Assembly: GCF_004354015.1 (NCBI RefSeq)
Contig: NZ_SMRU01000002.1
Location: forward strand, 214,879-278,878
Direction: 5' to 3'
DNA from: Arthrobacter terricola
Lineage (GTDB): Bacteria > Actinomycetota > Actinomycetes > Actinomycetales > Micrococcaceae
DNA length: 64,000 nt
In this document: piece after piece, positions 53,749-61,151 of the stretch
How the letters are laid out: each line of letters starts with the position of its first letter
Position numbering within the stretch: position 1 is the first letter of the stretch
Program-made: the position numbers and the translations under genes
The notes under the pieces: generated by a model
The model's database searches: none
What the model saw: the letters and a program-made list of their open reading frames with translations, nothing else
Told to the model about the DNA's origin: nothing

Positions 53749-55494
53749 ATGTCTGAATCCGTTAACTTGCCCGCCCTCGGTGAAAGCGTCACCGAAGGCA
53801 CCGTCACTCGCTGGCTCAAGCAGGTTGGTGATCGAGTGGAAGTCGACGAGCCCCTGCTCGAAGTTTCCACCGACAAAGTAGACACCGAAATCCCGTCTCC
53901 GATCGCCGGCATCATCGAGGAAATCCTCGTAGCCGAAGACGAGACCGCTGAGGTCGGCGCTCCCTTGGTTCGAATCGGCAGCGGCAGCAACGGCGCTGCG
54001 GCTCCAGCAGCCGCACCGGCTGAAGCAGCACCTGCGGCCCCCGCACCGGCACCGGAAGCAGCGCCTGCACCCGAAGCCGCTCCCGCACCTGAGGCAGCCC
54101 CTGCTCCCGCCGCAGCTTCCGCTCCGGCCGAGGGCCACGACGTAACTCTCCCGGCACTCGGCGAAAGCGTCACCGAAGGCACGGTCACCCGCTGGCTCAA
54201 GGCCGTCGGCGACACCGTCGAAGTTGACGAGCCGCTCCTCGAAGTGTCCACCGACAAGGTAGACACCGAGATTCCTTCCCCCGTCGCCGGAACGCTCCTG
54301 GAAATCCGCGTCAACGAAGACGATACCGCCGAGGTTGGCTCCGTTCTCGCGGTCATCGGCTCGAGCTCCCCCGCTGCGGCACCGGCACCAGAAGCGGCTC
54401 CCGCAGCACCGGCAGCAGCCGCTCCTGCGCCGGCAGCCCCGGCCGCACCGGCACCAGCTCCTGCTGCACCGGCCCCCGCTGCACCGGCCCCCGCCGCGGC
54501 TCCGGCAGCAGCAGCCCCGGCTCCCGCAGCCGCGCCTGCCGCTGCTTCGACCTCCTCCGAGTCCGGTTACGTCACTCCGATTGTCCGCAAGCTCGCCAAC
54601 CAAAACGGTGTGGACATCAGCACCGTGACCGGCACCGGCGTCGGCGGCCGAATCCGCAAGCAGGACGTTCTGGCTGCCGCTGAGGCAAAGAAGGCAGCAG
54701 CGGCCCCTGCCGCAGCTCCCGCCGGCCAGGCAACCCAGGCTAAGGCTGCCGCCCCCGTCGCAGCTTCCTCGTTGCGCGGAACCGTGGAGAAGGCTCCGCG
54801 CATCCGCCAGGTAATCGCCCGCCGCATGCGCGAATCCCTCGAAACCTCGACGCAGCTGACCCAGGTGCACGAGGTCGACATGACCAAGATCGCCAAGCTT
54901 CGCCTCAAGGCGAAGGGCACCTTCGAAGCCCAGAACGGCGTCAAGCTCACGTTCCTGCCGTTCATCGCCAAGGCTGTTGCCGAAGCGCTGAAGCAGCACC
55001 CCAAGCTGAACGCGGCCTACGACGAGGACAAGCAGGAAATCACCTACCACAACGCGGAACACCTCGCGATTGCGGTTGATACCGACAAGGGCCTTCTGGT
55101 TCCCGTCATCTCCGACGCCGGAAACCTGAACCTCGCGGGCCTCGCCGGCAAGATTGCCGACGTCGCGGGCCGCACCCGCCAGGGCAAGATCGGTCCCGAC
55201 GAGCTGTCCGGCGGAACGTTCAGCATCACGAACATCGGCTCCGTAGGCGCGCTGTTCGACACTCCGATCATCAACCAGCCGCAGGTGGGCATCCTGGGCA
55301 CGGGTGCGATCGTCAAGCGCCCGGTCGTGGTCTCCGACGCGAACGGTGACGACTCGATCGCCATCCGCTCCATGATGTACCTCTCGCTGACCTACGACCA
55401 CCGCTTGGTCGATGGCGCCGACGCAGGCCGCTTCCTGCAGACCCTCCGGGCCCGCCTGGAGGAAGGTGCTTTCGAAGCGGACCTGGGTCTCTAG
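53749..55494 (+). CDS. 2-oxoacid dehydrogenase E2 (dihydrolipoamide acyltransferase) with two lipoyl domains
   Basis: This 581-residue protein has lipoyl domain 1 (residues 1-78, lipoyl Lys43 in [10 protein letters not shown]), an Ala/Pro linker, lipoyl domain 2 (about 127-205, Lys170 in an identical motif) and a second long Ala/Pro linker. An E1/E3-binding domain (about 268-304, [15 protein letters not shown]) and the catalytic domain (His551 and Asp555 in DHRLVDGAD) complete it. Automated pipelines name it SucB. In actinobacteria the OGDH complex usually carries its own E2 domain in OdhA/Kgd, and the M. tuberculosis orthologue DlaT serves pyruvate dehydrogenase, so a PDH E2 role is more likely. 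ATG at 53749, with AAGGAG upstream. Confidence 0.92.
   Translation: MSESVNLPALGESVTEGTVTRWLKQVGDRVEVDEPLLEVSTDKVDTEIPSPIAGIIEEILVAEDETAEVGAPLVRIGSGSNGAAAPAAAPAEAAPAAPAPAPEAAPAPEAAPAPEAAPAPAAASAPAEGHDVTLPALGESVTEGTVTRWLKAVGDTVEVDEPLLEVSTDKVDTEIPSPVAGTLLEIRVNEDDTAEVGSVLAVIGSSSPAAAPAPEAAPAAPAAAAPAPAAPAAPAPAPAAPAPAAPAPAAAPAAAAPAPAAAPAAASTSSESGYVTPIVRKLANQNGVDISTVTGTGVGGRIRKQDVLAAAEAKKAAAAPAAAPAGQATQAKAAAPVAASSLRGTVEKAPRIRQVIARRMRESLETSTQLTQVHEVDMTKIAKLRLKAKGTFEAQNGVKLTFLPFIAKAVAEALKQHPKLNAAYDEDKQEITYHNAEHLAIAVDTDKGLLVPVISDAGNLNLAGLAGKIADVAGRTRQGKIGPDELSGGTFSITNIGSVGALFDTPIINQPQVGILGTGAIVKRPVVVSDANGDDSIAIRSMMYLSLTYDHRLVDGADAGRFLQTLRARLEEGAFEADLGL
54001..54550 (+). repeat. Ala/Pro-rich linker-coding repeats in the E2 gene
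   Basis: Two tracts (about 54001-54130 and 54370-54550) consist of short GCN/CCN triplet repeats encoding flexible Ala-Pro linkers after each lipoyl domain. They are degenerate rather than exact tandem repeats. The flanking lipoyl-domain sequences are themselves near-duplicate. Confidence 0.7.
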
Positions 55495-55512
55495 TCCGCT
55501 TGACAACGACGA

Positions 55513-55553
55513 GGGGCGCGCCTCGGTGGGTAACCGCCGAGGCGCGCCCCTTT
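55513..55553 (+). terminator. intrinsic terminator of the lpdA-E2 unit
   Basis: A 14-bp perfect stem (GGGGCGCGCCTCGG at 55513-55526, CCGAGGCGCGCCCC at 55537-55550) is followed by TTT, 19 bases after the E2 stop. Confidence 0.85.
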
Positions 55554-55579
55554 CGTCTGCGCATGTTCAACCGTGGCTT

Positions 55580-55596
55580 TGCTACAGCACGTAGAA
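55580..55596. promoter_or_regulatory. BlaI-type operator 4, upstream of the small membrane protein
   Basis: TGCTACAGCACGTAGAA matches TTCTAC-N5-GTAGAA at 11 of 12 arm positions and operator 3 at 14 of 17 overall. It lies 21 bases before the start codon at 55618 and just upstream of the proposed -10, so an occupied site would block that promoter. Confidence 0.45.
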
Positions 55597-55605
55597 GATT
55601 CTGGC

Positions 55606-55611
55606 TAAGCT
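55606..55611 (+). promoter_or_regulatory. -10 element of a likely leaderless promoter (55618 gene)
   Basis: TAAGCT is followed by six bases and the ATG at 55618, with no Shine-Dalgarno sequence. Confidence 0.5.
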
Positions 55612-55617
55612 AAAGCC

Positions 55618-55989
55618 ATGAGTATTCTCTTTAGCGTCCTGCTGTTCCTGCACATCGTTGGCGCGGCCATGATCGTGGGTTACTGGATCGCCACGATGAA
55701 GCAACCCACCGTCCATCCCCGCCAGCGCGACGGCGCATTCGTCCAGCTGATCACCGGTATTGCCATGATGGGTGTCCTGCCCGTACTGCACAACCAAGAC
55801 CCGAGCGATTTTGGCGAACCCAACTACGTCAAACTGGGCATCAAGTTCCTCATTGGCGTCGTCGTAGCCATCCTGGCCATCATCGGCTCCCGCAAGGTCA
55901 AGAAGGGCGAAGCAGTCTCCACCGGCTTGGCCCACGGCGTCGGCGGGCTGGCCCTCATCAACATCGCCATCGCCACGATCTGGCAGTAA
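55618..55989 (+). CDS. small membrane protein of unknown function
   Basis: This 123-residue protein has four predicted transmembrane helices (about residues 3-25, 43-60, 73-92 and 103-121) with short loops. The first helix contains a histidine (FLHIVGAAMIVGYWIA) and another lies near the third helix (VLHNQDPSDFGEP). I do not recognise a named family; conserved small proteins of this kind occur in Arthrobacter. Membrane histidines would fit heme or quinone contact, but that is a guess. It lies between the terminators at 55513 and 56581 with OsmC downstream, and its promoter carries a BlaI-like site. Confidence 0.78.
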   Translation: MSILFSVLLFLHIVGAAMIVGYWIATMKQPTVHPRQRDGAFVQLITGIAMMGVLPVLHNQDPSDFGEPNYVKLGIKFLIGVVVAILAIIGSRKVKKGEAVSTGLAHGVGGLALINIAIATIWQ

Positions 55990-56129
55990 TTTCGGGCAAC
56001 CCGGCGAGCCGACGGTCATAATCCTCTGAGAGCGGACAAGCCGTGCAGGGCCGCCGTCTAATCCCTAGGATTGAACCCGGTGGCATCCGGCATCCGGATG
56101 CCGATTCGCAACGACGCTGAGGAGTGGAC

Positions 56130-56558
56130 ATGGCTACAACACGCACCGCACACACCGTATGGAACGGCAACCTGATCGAAGGCGCCGGCAACACGACGCT
56201 GGACAGCTCGGGCCTCGGAACCTTCGACGTCACCTGGAAGGCTCGCGCAGAGTCGGCAGAAGGCAAGACCAGCCCGGAAGAACTGATTGCGGCAGCACAC
56301 TCCGCATGCTTCTCGATGGCCTTCAGCAACGGCGTCGCGGGCGCTGGCTTCACCCCTGAAGAGGTCAACACCAAGGCCGACGTCACCTTCCAGCCCGGCG
56401 AAGGCATCACCGGCATCCACCTGACCCTCGTCGCCAAGATTGCCGGCGTCACCGAGGAAGAGTTCCAGGCACTTGCTGCCGACGCGAAGGTCAACTGCCC
56501 GGTTTCCGCAGCCTTGAAGGCAACTCCGATCACCCTGGACGCAACGCTCGCTTCCTAG
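56130..56558 (+). CDS. OsmC/Ohr family thiol peroxidase
   Basis: This 142-residue dimeric peroxidase reduces organic hydroperoxides. Both catalytic cysteines are present: C60 in AAHSACFSMAF (peroxidatic) and C123 in KVNCPVSAALK (resolving), with Arg/Glu partners in WKARAESAEGKTSPEELIA. Ohr/OsmC proteins are known to be reduced by dihydrolipoyl groups recycled by lipoamide dehydrogenase, and here the gene lies beside lpdA and a lipoyl E2. ATG at 56130 with GAGGAG five bases upstream. A perfect terminator follows. Confidence 0.93.
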   Translation: MATTRTAHTVWNGNLIEGAGNTTLDSSGLGTFDVTWKARAESAEGKTSPEELIAAAHSACFSMAFSNGVAGAGFTPEEVNTKADVTFQPGEGITGIHLTLVAKIAGVTEEEFQALAADAKVNCPVSAALKATPITLDATLAS

Positions 56559-56580
56559 CGACACAACTCCAGAAGCACGA

Positions 56581-56618
56581 AGTCCCCGCCATTCCTTCCG
56601 GAATGGCGGGGACTTTTT
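56581..56618 (+). terminator. intrinsic terminator after osmC
   Basis: A perfect 15-bp stem (AGTCCCCGCCATTCC at 56581-56595, GGAATGGCGGGGACT at 56600-56614) with a TTCC tetraloop is followed by a run of five Ts (56614-56618). It separates osmC from the convergent tricorn gene. Confidence 0.93.
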
Positions 56619-56633
56619 ACGTGGACCGCAGAA

Positions 56634-59600
56634 TCAGCGGTTTTGCGGCCGGGCCGGCAAGGCGTCCGGGCGCACCGTGCGGTAGCCCTGCCTCAGGGGC
56701 GGCCGGTCGGTGGGCAGTTCCTGGACCATCTCCTTGAGCGCGCCGATGCCGTATTCAAGCTGGGGATCGGTGCCTGCCGCATAGGCGTGGGGCGGGAACA
56801 CTACTTCAATATCGGGCTCGACCCCGAAGTTCTCGACGCTCCAGCCGATACCGCCGGAGAACCAGGTGGCGTACCGCGGCTGGGTCACGCCGGTGCCGTC
56901 GGCCAGCGAGAAGCGGTTGTCAATGCCCACGACGCCGCCCCAGGTGCGCGTGCCGATCACGGGACCGATCCCCCGCAGCTTGGACACCTGGGTAATGATG
57001 TCTCCGTCCGAACCGGCGAATTCGTCGGCAAGGACGATGACCGGTCCTCGTGGCGCGTGATGCGGATAAGTGCGCGGCTTTTCGCCGCGCGGCATGCTCC
57101 ATCCGGTCACTTTGCGCCCGATCAATTCGGCCACCAGTTGGGACGTGTGTCCACCCCGGTTGCGGCGTACGTCCACGATCAACCCGTCCAGGGCGGTCTC
57201 TGTATCGAGGTCCCGGTGGAGCTGCGCCCAACCATTGGCCATCATGTCCGGCACGTGCAGGTATCCGAACTTTCCGTCCGAGGCTTCCCGCACGGTGCGT
57301 CGATTCGCGTGGACCCATTCCTGGTAGCGCAGGCGTTCTTCGTCCTTCACGGGAACCACGGCGATCCGGCGCTGCTTGCCTGCCGCCGCGCCGTGTCCGG
57401 TTCCGTTCAGGATGGTGAGTTCCACCGTGCGGCCGGCGGCCCCCACCAACTGCTTGGCGGGTGTCCGTTCCGCAGAGAGCCCGACGCCGTCGATCGCCAG
57501 GATGACGTCGCCCACCTTCGCGTCGGCTCCAGGCCGCGTGAGGGGTGAGTTGGCCAGCGGGTCCGAAGTATCTCCGGCCAGGACCCGCGATATCTCCCAT
57601 CCTGCGTCCGTGAACGTGAGGTCGGCACCGAGGCGGCCCTGGCCGTTGCTGCCCGGCTCACCCACGGCCTTCGGCCGCACGTAGGCGTGCGAGGTGCCCA
57701 GTTCGCCGTGGAGCTCCCACAGGAGGTCAACCAGGTCGTCGTGCGAGCCGAGGCGTTCGACGACGGGACGGTACCGCCGGTAGACCGATTCCCAGTCCTG
57801 CCCTGCCATGTCCGCGGTCCAGAAGAAGTCCCGCTGCAGCCGCCACGCCTCGTCGAATGCCTGGCCCCAGACGGCCAGCGGATCCATGATGACCCTGATC
57901 CGGTTCAGTTCAACCTTGATGAGCTCGCCCGAATCCTCGTCGGCCTTCGCGGCTGCGGGCACCGCCACTACCTGCTTGTCGTTGACATAGACGAGCTTCT
58001 TGCCGTCTCCGGAGACACGGTAGCGTTCGAGTGCCGTGACCAAGGTGGACTGCTTCAGCTTCGAAAGGTCGTAGCGGACCAAGGACGGAGCCGGCGCCTT
58101 GTCCTGCACTGTACCCCGCCCATCGCCAGTGACTCCGGAGAGCGGGGTGTCGAGCCACAACAGCGCGCCCGGCGTCGCCGAAAGCGCCGAGTAATTTCCT
58201 TGCGGCACCGGTACGCTGACTACCCGCAAGGACAATCCGTCCAGGTCCACCCGGACCGGTGCCACAGCGCTAGTATCGGCGTTCGCGTCGGCGGAAGCTC
58301 CGGCGTCGTCCTCTTCCAAGCGGTCCACCGCGGGACCGAACGGAGACGGCGTATCTGCCGCGAGGGCCACGAGGTACGGCTTGATGGGGCTGGGGAAGGA
58401 CAAGTCGAAGGCATGACCGTCATAGACGGGGTCAAAGCTGCGGTTCGACAAGAACGCGAGGAACTTCCCGTCCGGAGTGAAGGCCGGCGATTCATCGCAG
58501 AACCTGCCGTCGGTGACATCGACGACGTCGCTGGGCCGGGCCGCATTCGCCAGGCGCAGTTTGCTGCGCGAACCAAAGGATGTCACGGGCTCGGACCAGG
58601 CAAGCCATTGCGAATCGGGCGACCACGCTACGTTCTCGATGCTGCCGTCCCCGACGCTGACAACGGGCACCAAGGTACCTTCGACCGTGTCCGCCAGGTA
58701 GACATCCCCGAAGGCGGTTCCCACAGCGAGCCATCGACCGTCGGGGCTGGCCTCGAGGGTGCTCGCTCGGACGGGCTTAGGGAAGCCGATCCGCACCTCA
58801 TCCGCGGGAACCGCTGCGGCTGCAGCCGGTTCCGGGGTCACAGGTGCTGCCGGAGCCTCCGTGGAGTCGTCGGGCCGCGACTCGGGCCCCGACTGCGTCT
58901 CCGGGAGTGCAGTGCTTGCCGCGTGGCCCGCGATCGCCGAGGCCGAGACGGGGCGGGGCAGGGGGTTCGCGGAAGCCTCGTCCGCTTCCTGCTGTGCACC
59001 ATCGACGGGCCCGTCGACGGGCTTCCGGGGAGCAGCAGGGGCCGCGGTTTGCGCGGCGCCCGGCACGATCCTCTTGACATAGATGGACTCGACGCCGTCC
59101 TGGTCGGCCACGTAGGCGATCCTGCCGTCACCAAGAGGCCGCGGCAACCGTGCACGCACGCCGGGAGTCGCTTCAACGACCCGCGACGGGCCGTCCTTGT
59201 GACGCAGCCAGTGGATCGTTCCGTGGGACTCCACGGCGCTGGCCGAGCCGGCAGCGTTGGGGATTACGTCCCCGAGGTGGGTTGCCACCTTCAGCGGGGT
59301 CGGGCGGCGCGACTGCGACGCTGATCCGAGCGTGACCTCCACACGAACCGCTTCGGCGTCGGCATCCAGCGAGGGAAGCATCCACAGCTCGCCGGCGGAT
59401 TCGAAAATGACCCGTTTACCGTCGCTCGCGGCATGGCGTACATAGAAATCTTCGTGGTCGGTGTGACGGCGCAGCACTTGTCCGTCCGGGCGAACCGAGT
59501 AAAGGTTCCCATGGCCCTCGTGGTCCGAAAGGAACGCGATACGGTCACCCACCCACATCGGGTCCGCGAGATTCCCGTCGACATCGGCAAGGAGGCGCGC

Positions 59601-60152
59601 AAATTCGCCATTGCCATCGGCATCGATCCACAGTTTTCCGGCCGTACCGCCACGGTAGCGCTTCCACCAGGCAGGTTCGCGGGACAGGACGCTTGCCAGG
59701 ACAACCGGGCGCTCGTCCCCCACTTCCGGGCCGAACGCCACTGACTCCACGGGCCCGAAGGGAAGTTCGACGGCGGGACCTCCCTCGAGGGGCAAAGCGT
59801 AGGCGTGCGTGTGGCGGCTTTCGGCCTGTTCGAACGCCGTTGTGACTACCACGTCCCCCGATGCGGTGAATCCCTTGACGCGAGTGGTGCTGTGGCCGAA
59901 GTAGCTCAACTGCCGGTACCCGCCGCCGTCGACGTCTGCCACCACCACTTCGGGCGCCGCGCCGACAACGGTGGTCCAGACGAGCTTCGTACCGTCCGGG
60001 CTGAACCGCGGATTGCGGGCAGGCAACTGCTGGGCTGAAATCCGCCACGCGCGGCCTCCGGCCACGGGTGCGATCCAAACGTCGTCTTCGGCAACGAAAG
60101 TGATCAAATCACCGTGCACGTGCGGGAAACGGAAGTAGCTGGAGGAGGTCAT
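56634..60152 (-). CDS. tricorn protease (S41 family)
   Basis: This 1172-residue cytosolic protease degrades peptides released by larger proteases. It has an N-terminal six-bladed propeller (about 1-360), a seven-bladed propeller (about 470-780), a helical bundle, a PDZ domain (about 860-960) and the S41 catalytic core. Active-site Ser-His is in GTSHAYV (near 820), the nucleophile in DEFAGSDGDI (near 1046) and the Glu region in FGVEPDIEVV. Between the propellers lies an unusual linker of about 90 residues rich in Ala, Pro, Asp and Glu (near 370-465). The ATG follows TATGAT by six bases. Confidence 0.93.
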   Translation of the reverse strand: MTSSSYFRFPHVHGDLITFVAEDDVWIAPVAGGRAWRISAQQLPARNPRFSPDGTKLVWTTVVGAAPEVVVADVDGGGYRQLSYFGHSTTRVKGFTASGDVVVTTAFEQAESRHTHAYALPLEGGPAVELPFGPVESVAFGPEVGDERPVVLASVLSREPAWWKRYRGGTAGKLWIDADGNGEFARLLADVDGNLADPMWVGDRIAFLSDHEGHGNLYSVRPDGQVLRRHTDHEDFYVRHAASDGKRVIFESAGELWMLPSLDADAEAVRVEVTLGSASQSRRPTPLKVATHLGDVIPNAAGSASAVESHGTIHWLRHKDGPSRVVEATPGVRARLPRPLGDGRIAYVADQDGVESIYVKRIVPGAAQTAAPAAPRKPVDGPVDGAQQEADEASANPLPRPVSASAIAGHAASTALPETQSGPESRPDDSTEAPAAPVTPEPAAAAAVPADEVRIGFPKPVRASTLEASPDGRWLAVGTAFGDVYLADTVEGTLVPVVSVGDGSIENVAWSPDSQWLAWSEPVTSFGSRSKLRLANAARPSDVVDVTDGRFCDESPAFTPDGKFLAFLSNRSFDPVYDGHAFDLSFPSPIKPYLVALAADTPSPFGPAVDRLEEDDAGASADANADTSAVAPVRVDLDGLSLRVVSVPVPQGNYSALSATPGALLWLDTPLSGVTGDGRGTVQDKAPAPSLVRYDLSKLKQSTLVTALERYRVSGDGKKLVYVNDKQVVAVPAAAKADEDSGELIKVELNRIRVIMDPLAVWGQAFDEAWRLQRDFFWTADMAGQDWESVYRRYRPVVERLGSHDDLVDLLWELHGELGTSHAYVRPKAVGEPGSNGQGRLGADLTFTDAGWEISRVLAGDTSDPLANSPLTRPGADAKVGDVILAIDGVGLSAERTPAKQLVGAAGRTVELTILNGTGHGAAAGKQRRIAVVPVKDEERLRYQEWVHANRRTVREASDGKFGYLHVPDMMANGWAQLHRDLDTETALDGLIVDVRRNRGGHTSQLVAELIGRKVTGWSMPRGEKPRTYPHHAPRGPVIVLADEFAGSDGDIITQVSKLRGIGPVIGTRTWGGVVGIDNRFSLADGTGVTQPRYATWFSGGIGWSVENFGVEPDIEVVFPPHAYAAGTDPQLEYGIGALKEMVQELPTDRPPLRQGYRTVRPDALPARPQNR

Positions 60153-60158
60153 TGATTG

Positions 60159-60164
60159 ATCATA
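60159..60164 (-). promoter_or_regulatory. -10 element of a likely leaderless promoter (tricorn)
   Basis: TATGAT on the minus strand is followed by six bases and then the ATG at 60152, with no Shine-Dalgarno sequence. Confidence 0.55.
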
Positions 60165-60235
60165 ACCAAACGAGAAGCAAGGCTTTTGAGGCCTGCCGGA
60201 GTGCCGAAGTGACTCTTGCCATGATGAGATGAGGC

Positions 60236-61135
60236 ATGCGAATCGTGATGTCGGGTGCTTCGGGATTTATCGGGACCGCATTGTCAGGACACCTGCTTGC
60301 GCGCGGGCACGACGTCGTCCGGCTGGTTCGCCGTCCGGCGGCGGACCCGGGAGAAGCGAGTTGGGATCCTGCTGCCGGACGATTGGATGAGGCCGTGTTG
60401 GACGGAGCCGACGCCGTCATCAACCTCTCCGGCGCGGGCATAGGCGACCGCCGCTGGACGAAAGAGCGCATCCGGGAAATCAAGGATTCGCGTTTGATGG
60501 CCACCAAGACCCTGACCGCCGCCATGGGACGCCTCGATACTCCGCCCAGCACATTCCTGAGCCAGTCCGCTTCCGGATATTACGGCGGCTCACGCACCAC
60601 TCAACTTCGCGAGGATTCCGGAGCCGGCAAGGGGATGCTGGCGGCATTGTGCGTCGACTGGGAGGCCGCCGCCCACACGGCCCCCGCGGGGGTCCGGGTG
60701 GTAACTCCCCGGACGGGCGTCGTACTGAGCGCCGACGGCGGAGCATTGGGACCGCTCCTGCCCCTCCTCAAGTGGGGCGTGGGCGGGCCGTTGGGCAACG
60801 GCCGCCAATACTGGCCGTGGATCTCCCTCGTGGATGAAGTCGCCGCCCTCGAACACCTGCTCGTCTCGTCGATCGAAGGACCGGTCAATGTCTGCGCTCC
60901 CGAAAGCGCGGACGTAAATGCGATCGTCGCCCAGCTTGCCGCGGCCTTCCACCGCCCGGCTTTCCTGCGGGTTCCCGCGCCCGCCCTCAAGCTTGCCTTG
61001 GGTGCCCATCTGGCCGAAGAACTGGTCCTTGCCAACCAGCGCATGGAACCGGCGCGGCTGGCCGATTCCGGGTTCACCTGGGAGCATCCGGCACTGGCGG
61101 ACGCTGCACGCTGGGTGGTTGGCAATAGCAAGTAA
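60236..61135 (+). CDS. TIGR01777 family oxidoreductase (SDR/epimerase-like)
   Basis: This 299-residue extended SDR protein has the nucleotide-binding motif MSGASGFIGTALSGHLLARGH at its N-terminus, VINLSGAGIGDRRWT, and the family's C-terminal DUF1731-type region (LRVPAPALKLALGAHLAEELVLANQRMEP). Relatives include YfcH and the plant cell-division protein GC1/SulA; no substrate is established. The M. tuberculosis orthologue Rv2216 also lies between dlaT and lipB. It converges on the kinase gene across 16 bases. Confidence 0.93.
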   Translation: MRIVMSGASGFIGTALSGHLLARGHDVVRLVRRPAADPGEASWDPAAGRLDEAVLDGADAVINLSGAGIGDRRWTKERIREIKDSRLMATKTLTAAMGRLDTPPSTFLSQSASGYYGGSRTTQLREDSGAGKGMLAALCVDWEAAAHTAPAGVRVVTPRTGVVLSADGGALGPLLPLLKWGVGGPLGNGRQYWPWISLVDEVAALEHLLVSSIEGPVNVCAPESADVNAIVAQLAAAFHRPAFLRVPAPALKLALGAHLAEELVLANQRMEPARLADSGFTWEHPALADAARWVVGNSK

Positions 61136-61151
61136 ACGCCGCCGACGGCTG

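Noticed and set aside
53719..55506. 595-codon antisense frame over the E2 gene, with Gly/Cys/Arg-rich tracts
   Set aside because: The tracts are the reverse reading of the Ala/Pro linker repeats; there is no ribosome-binding site or homologous family.
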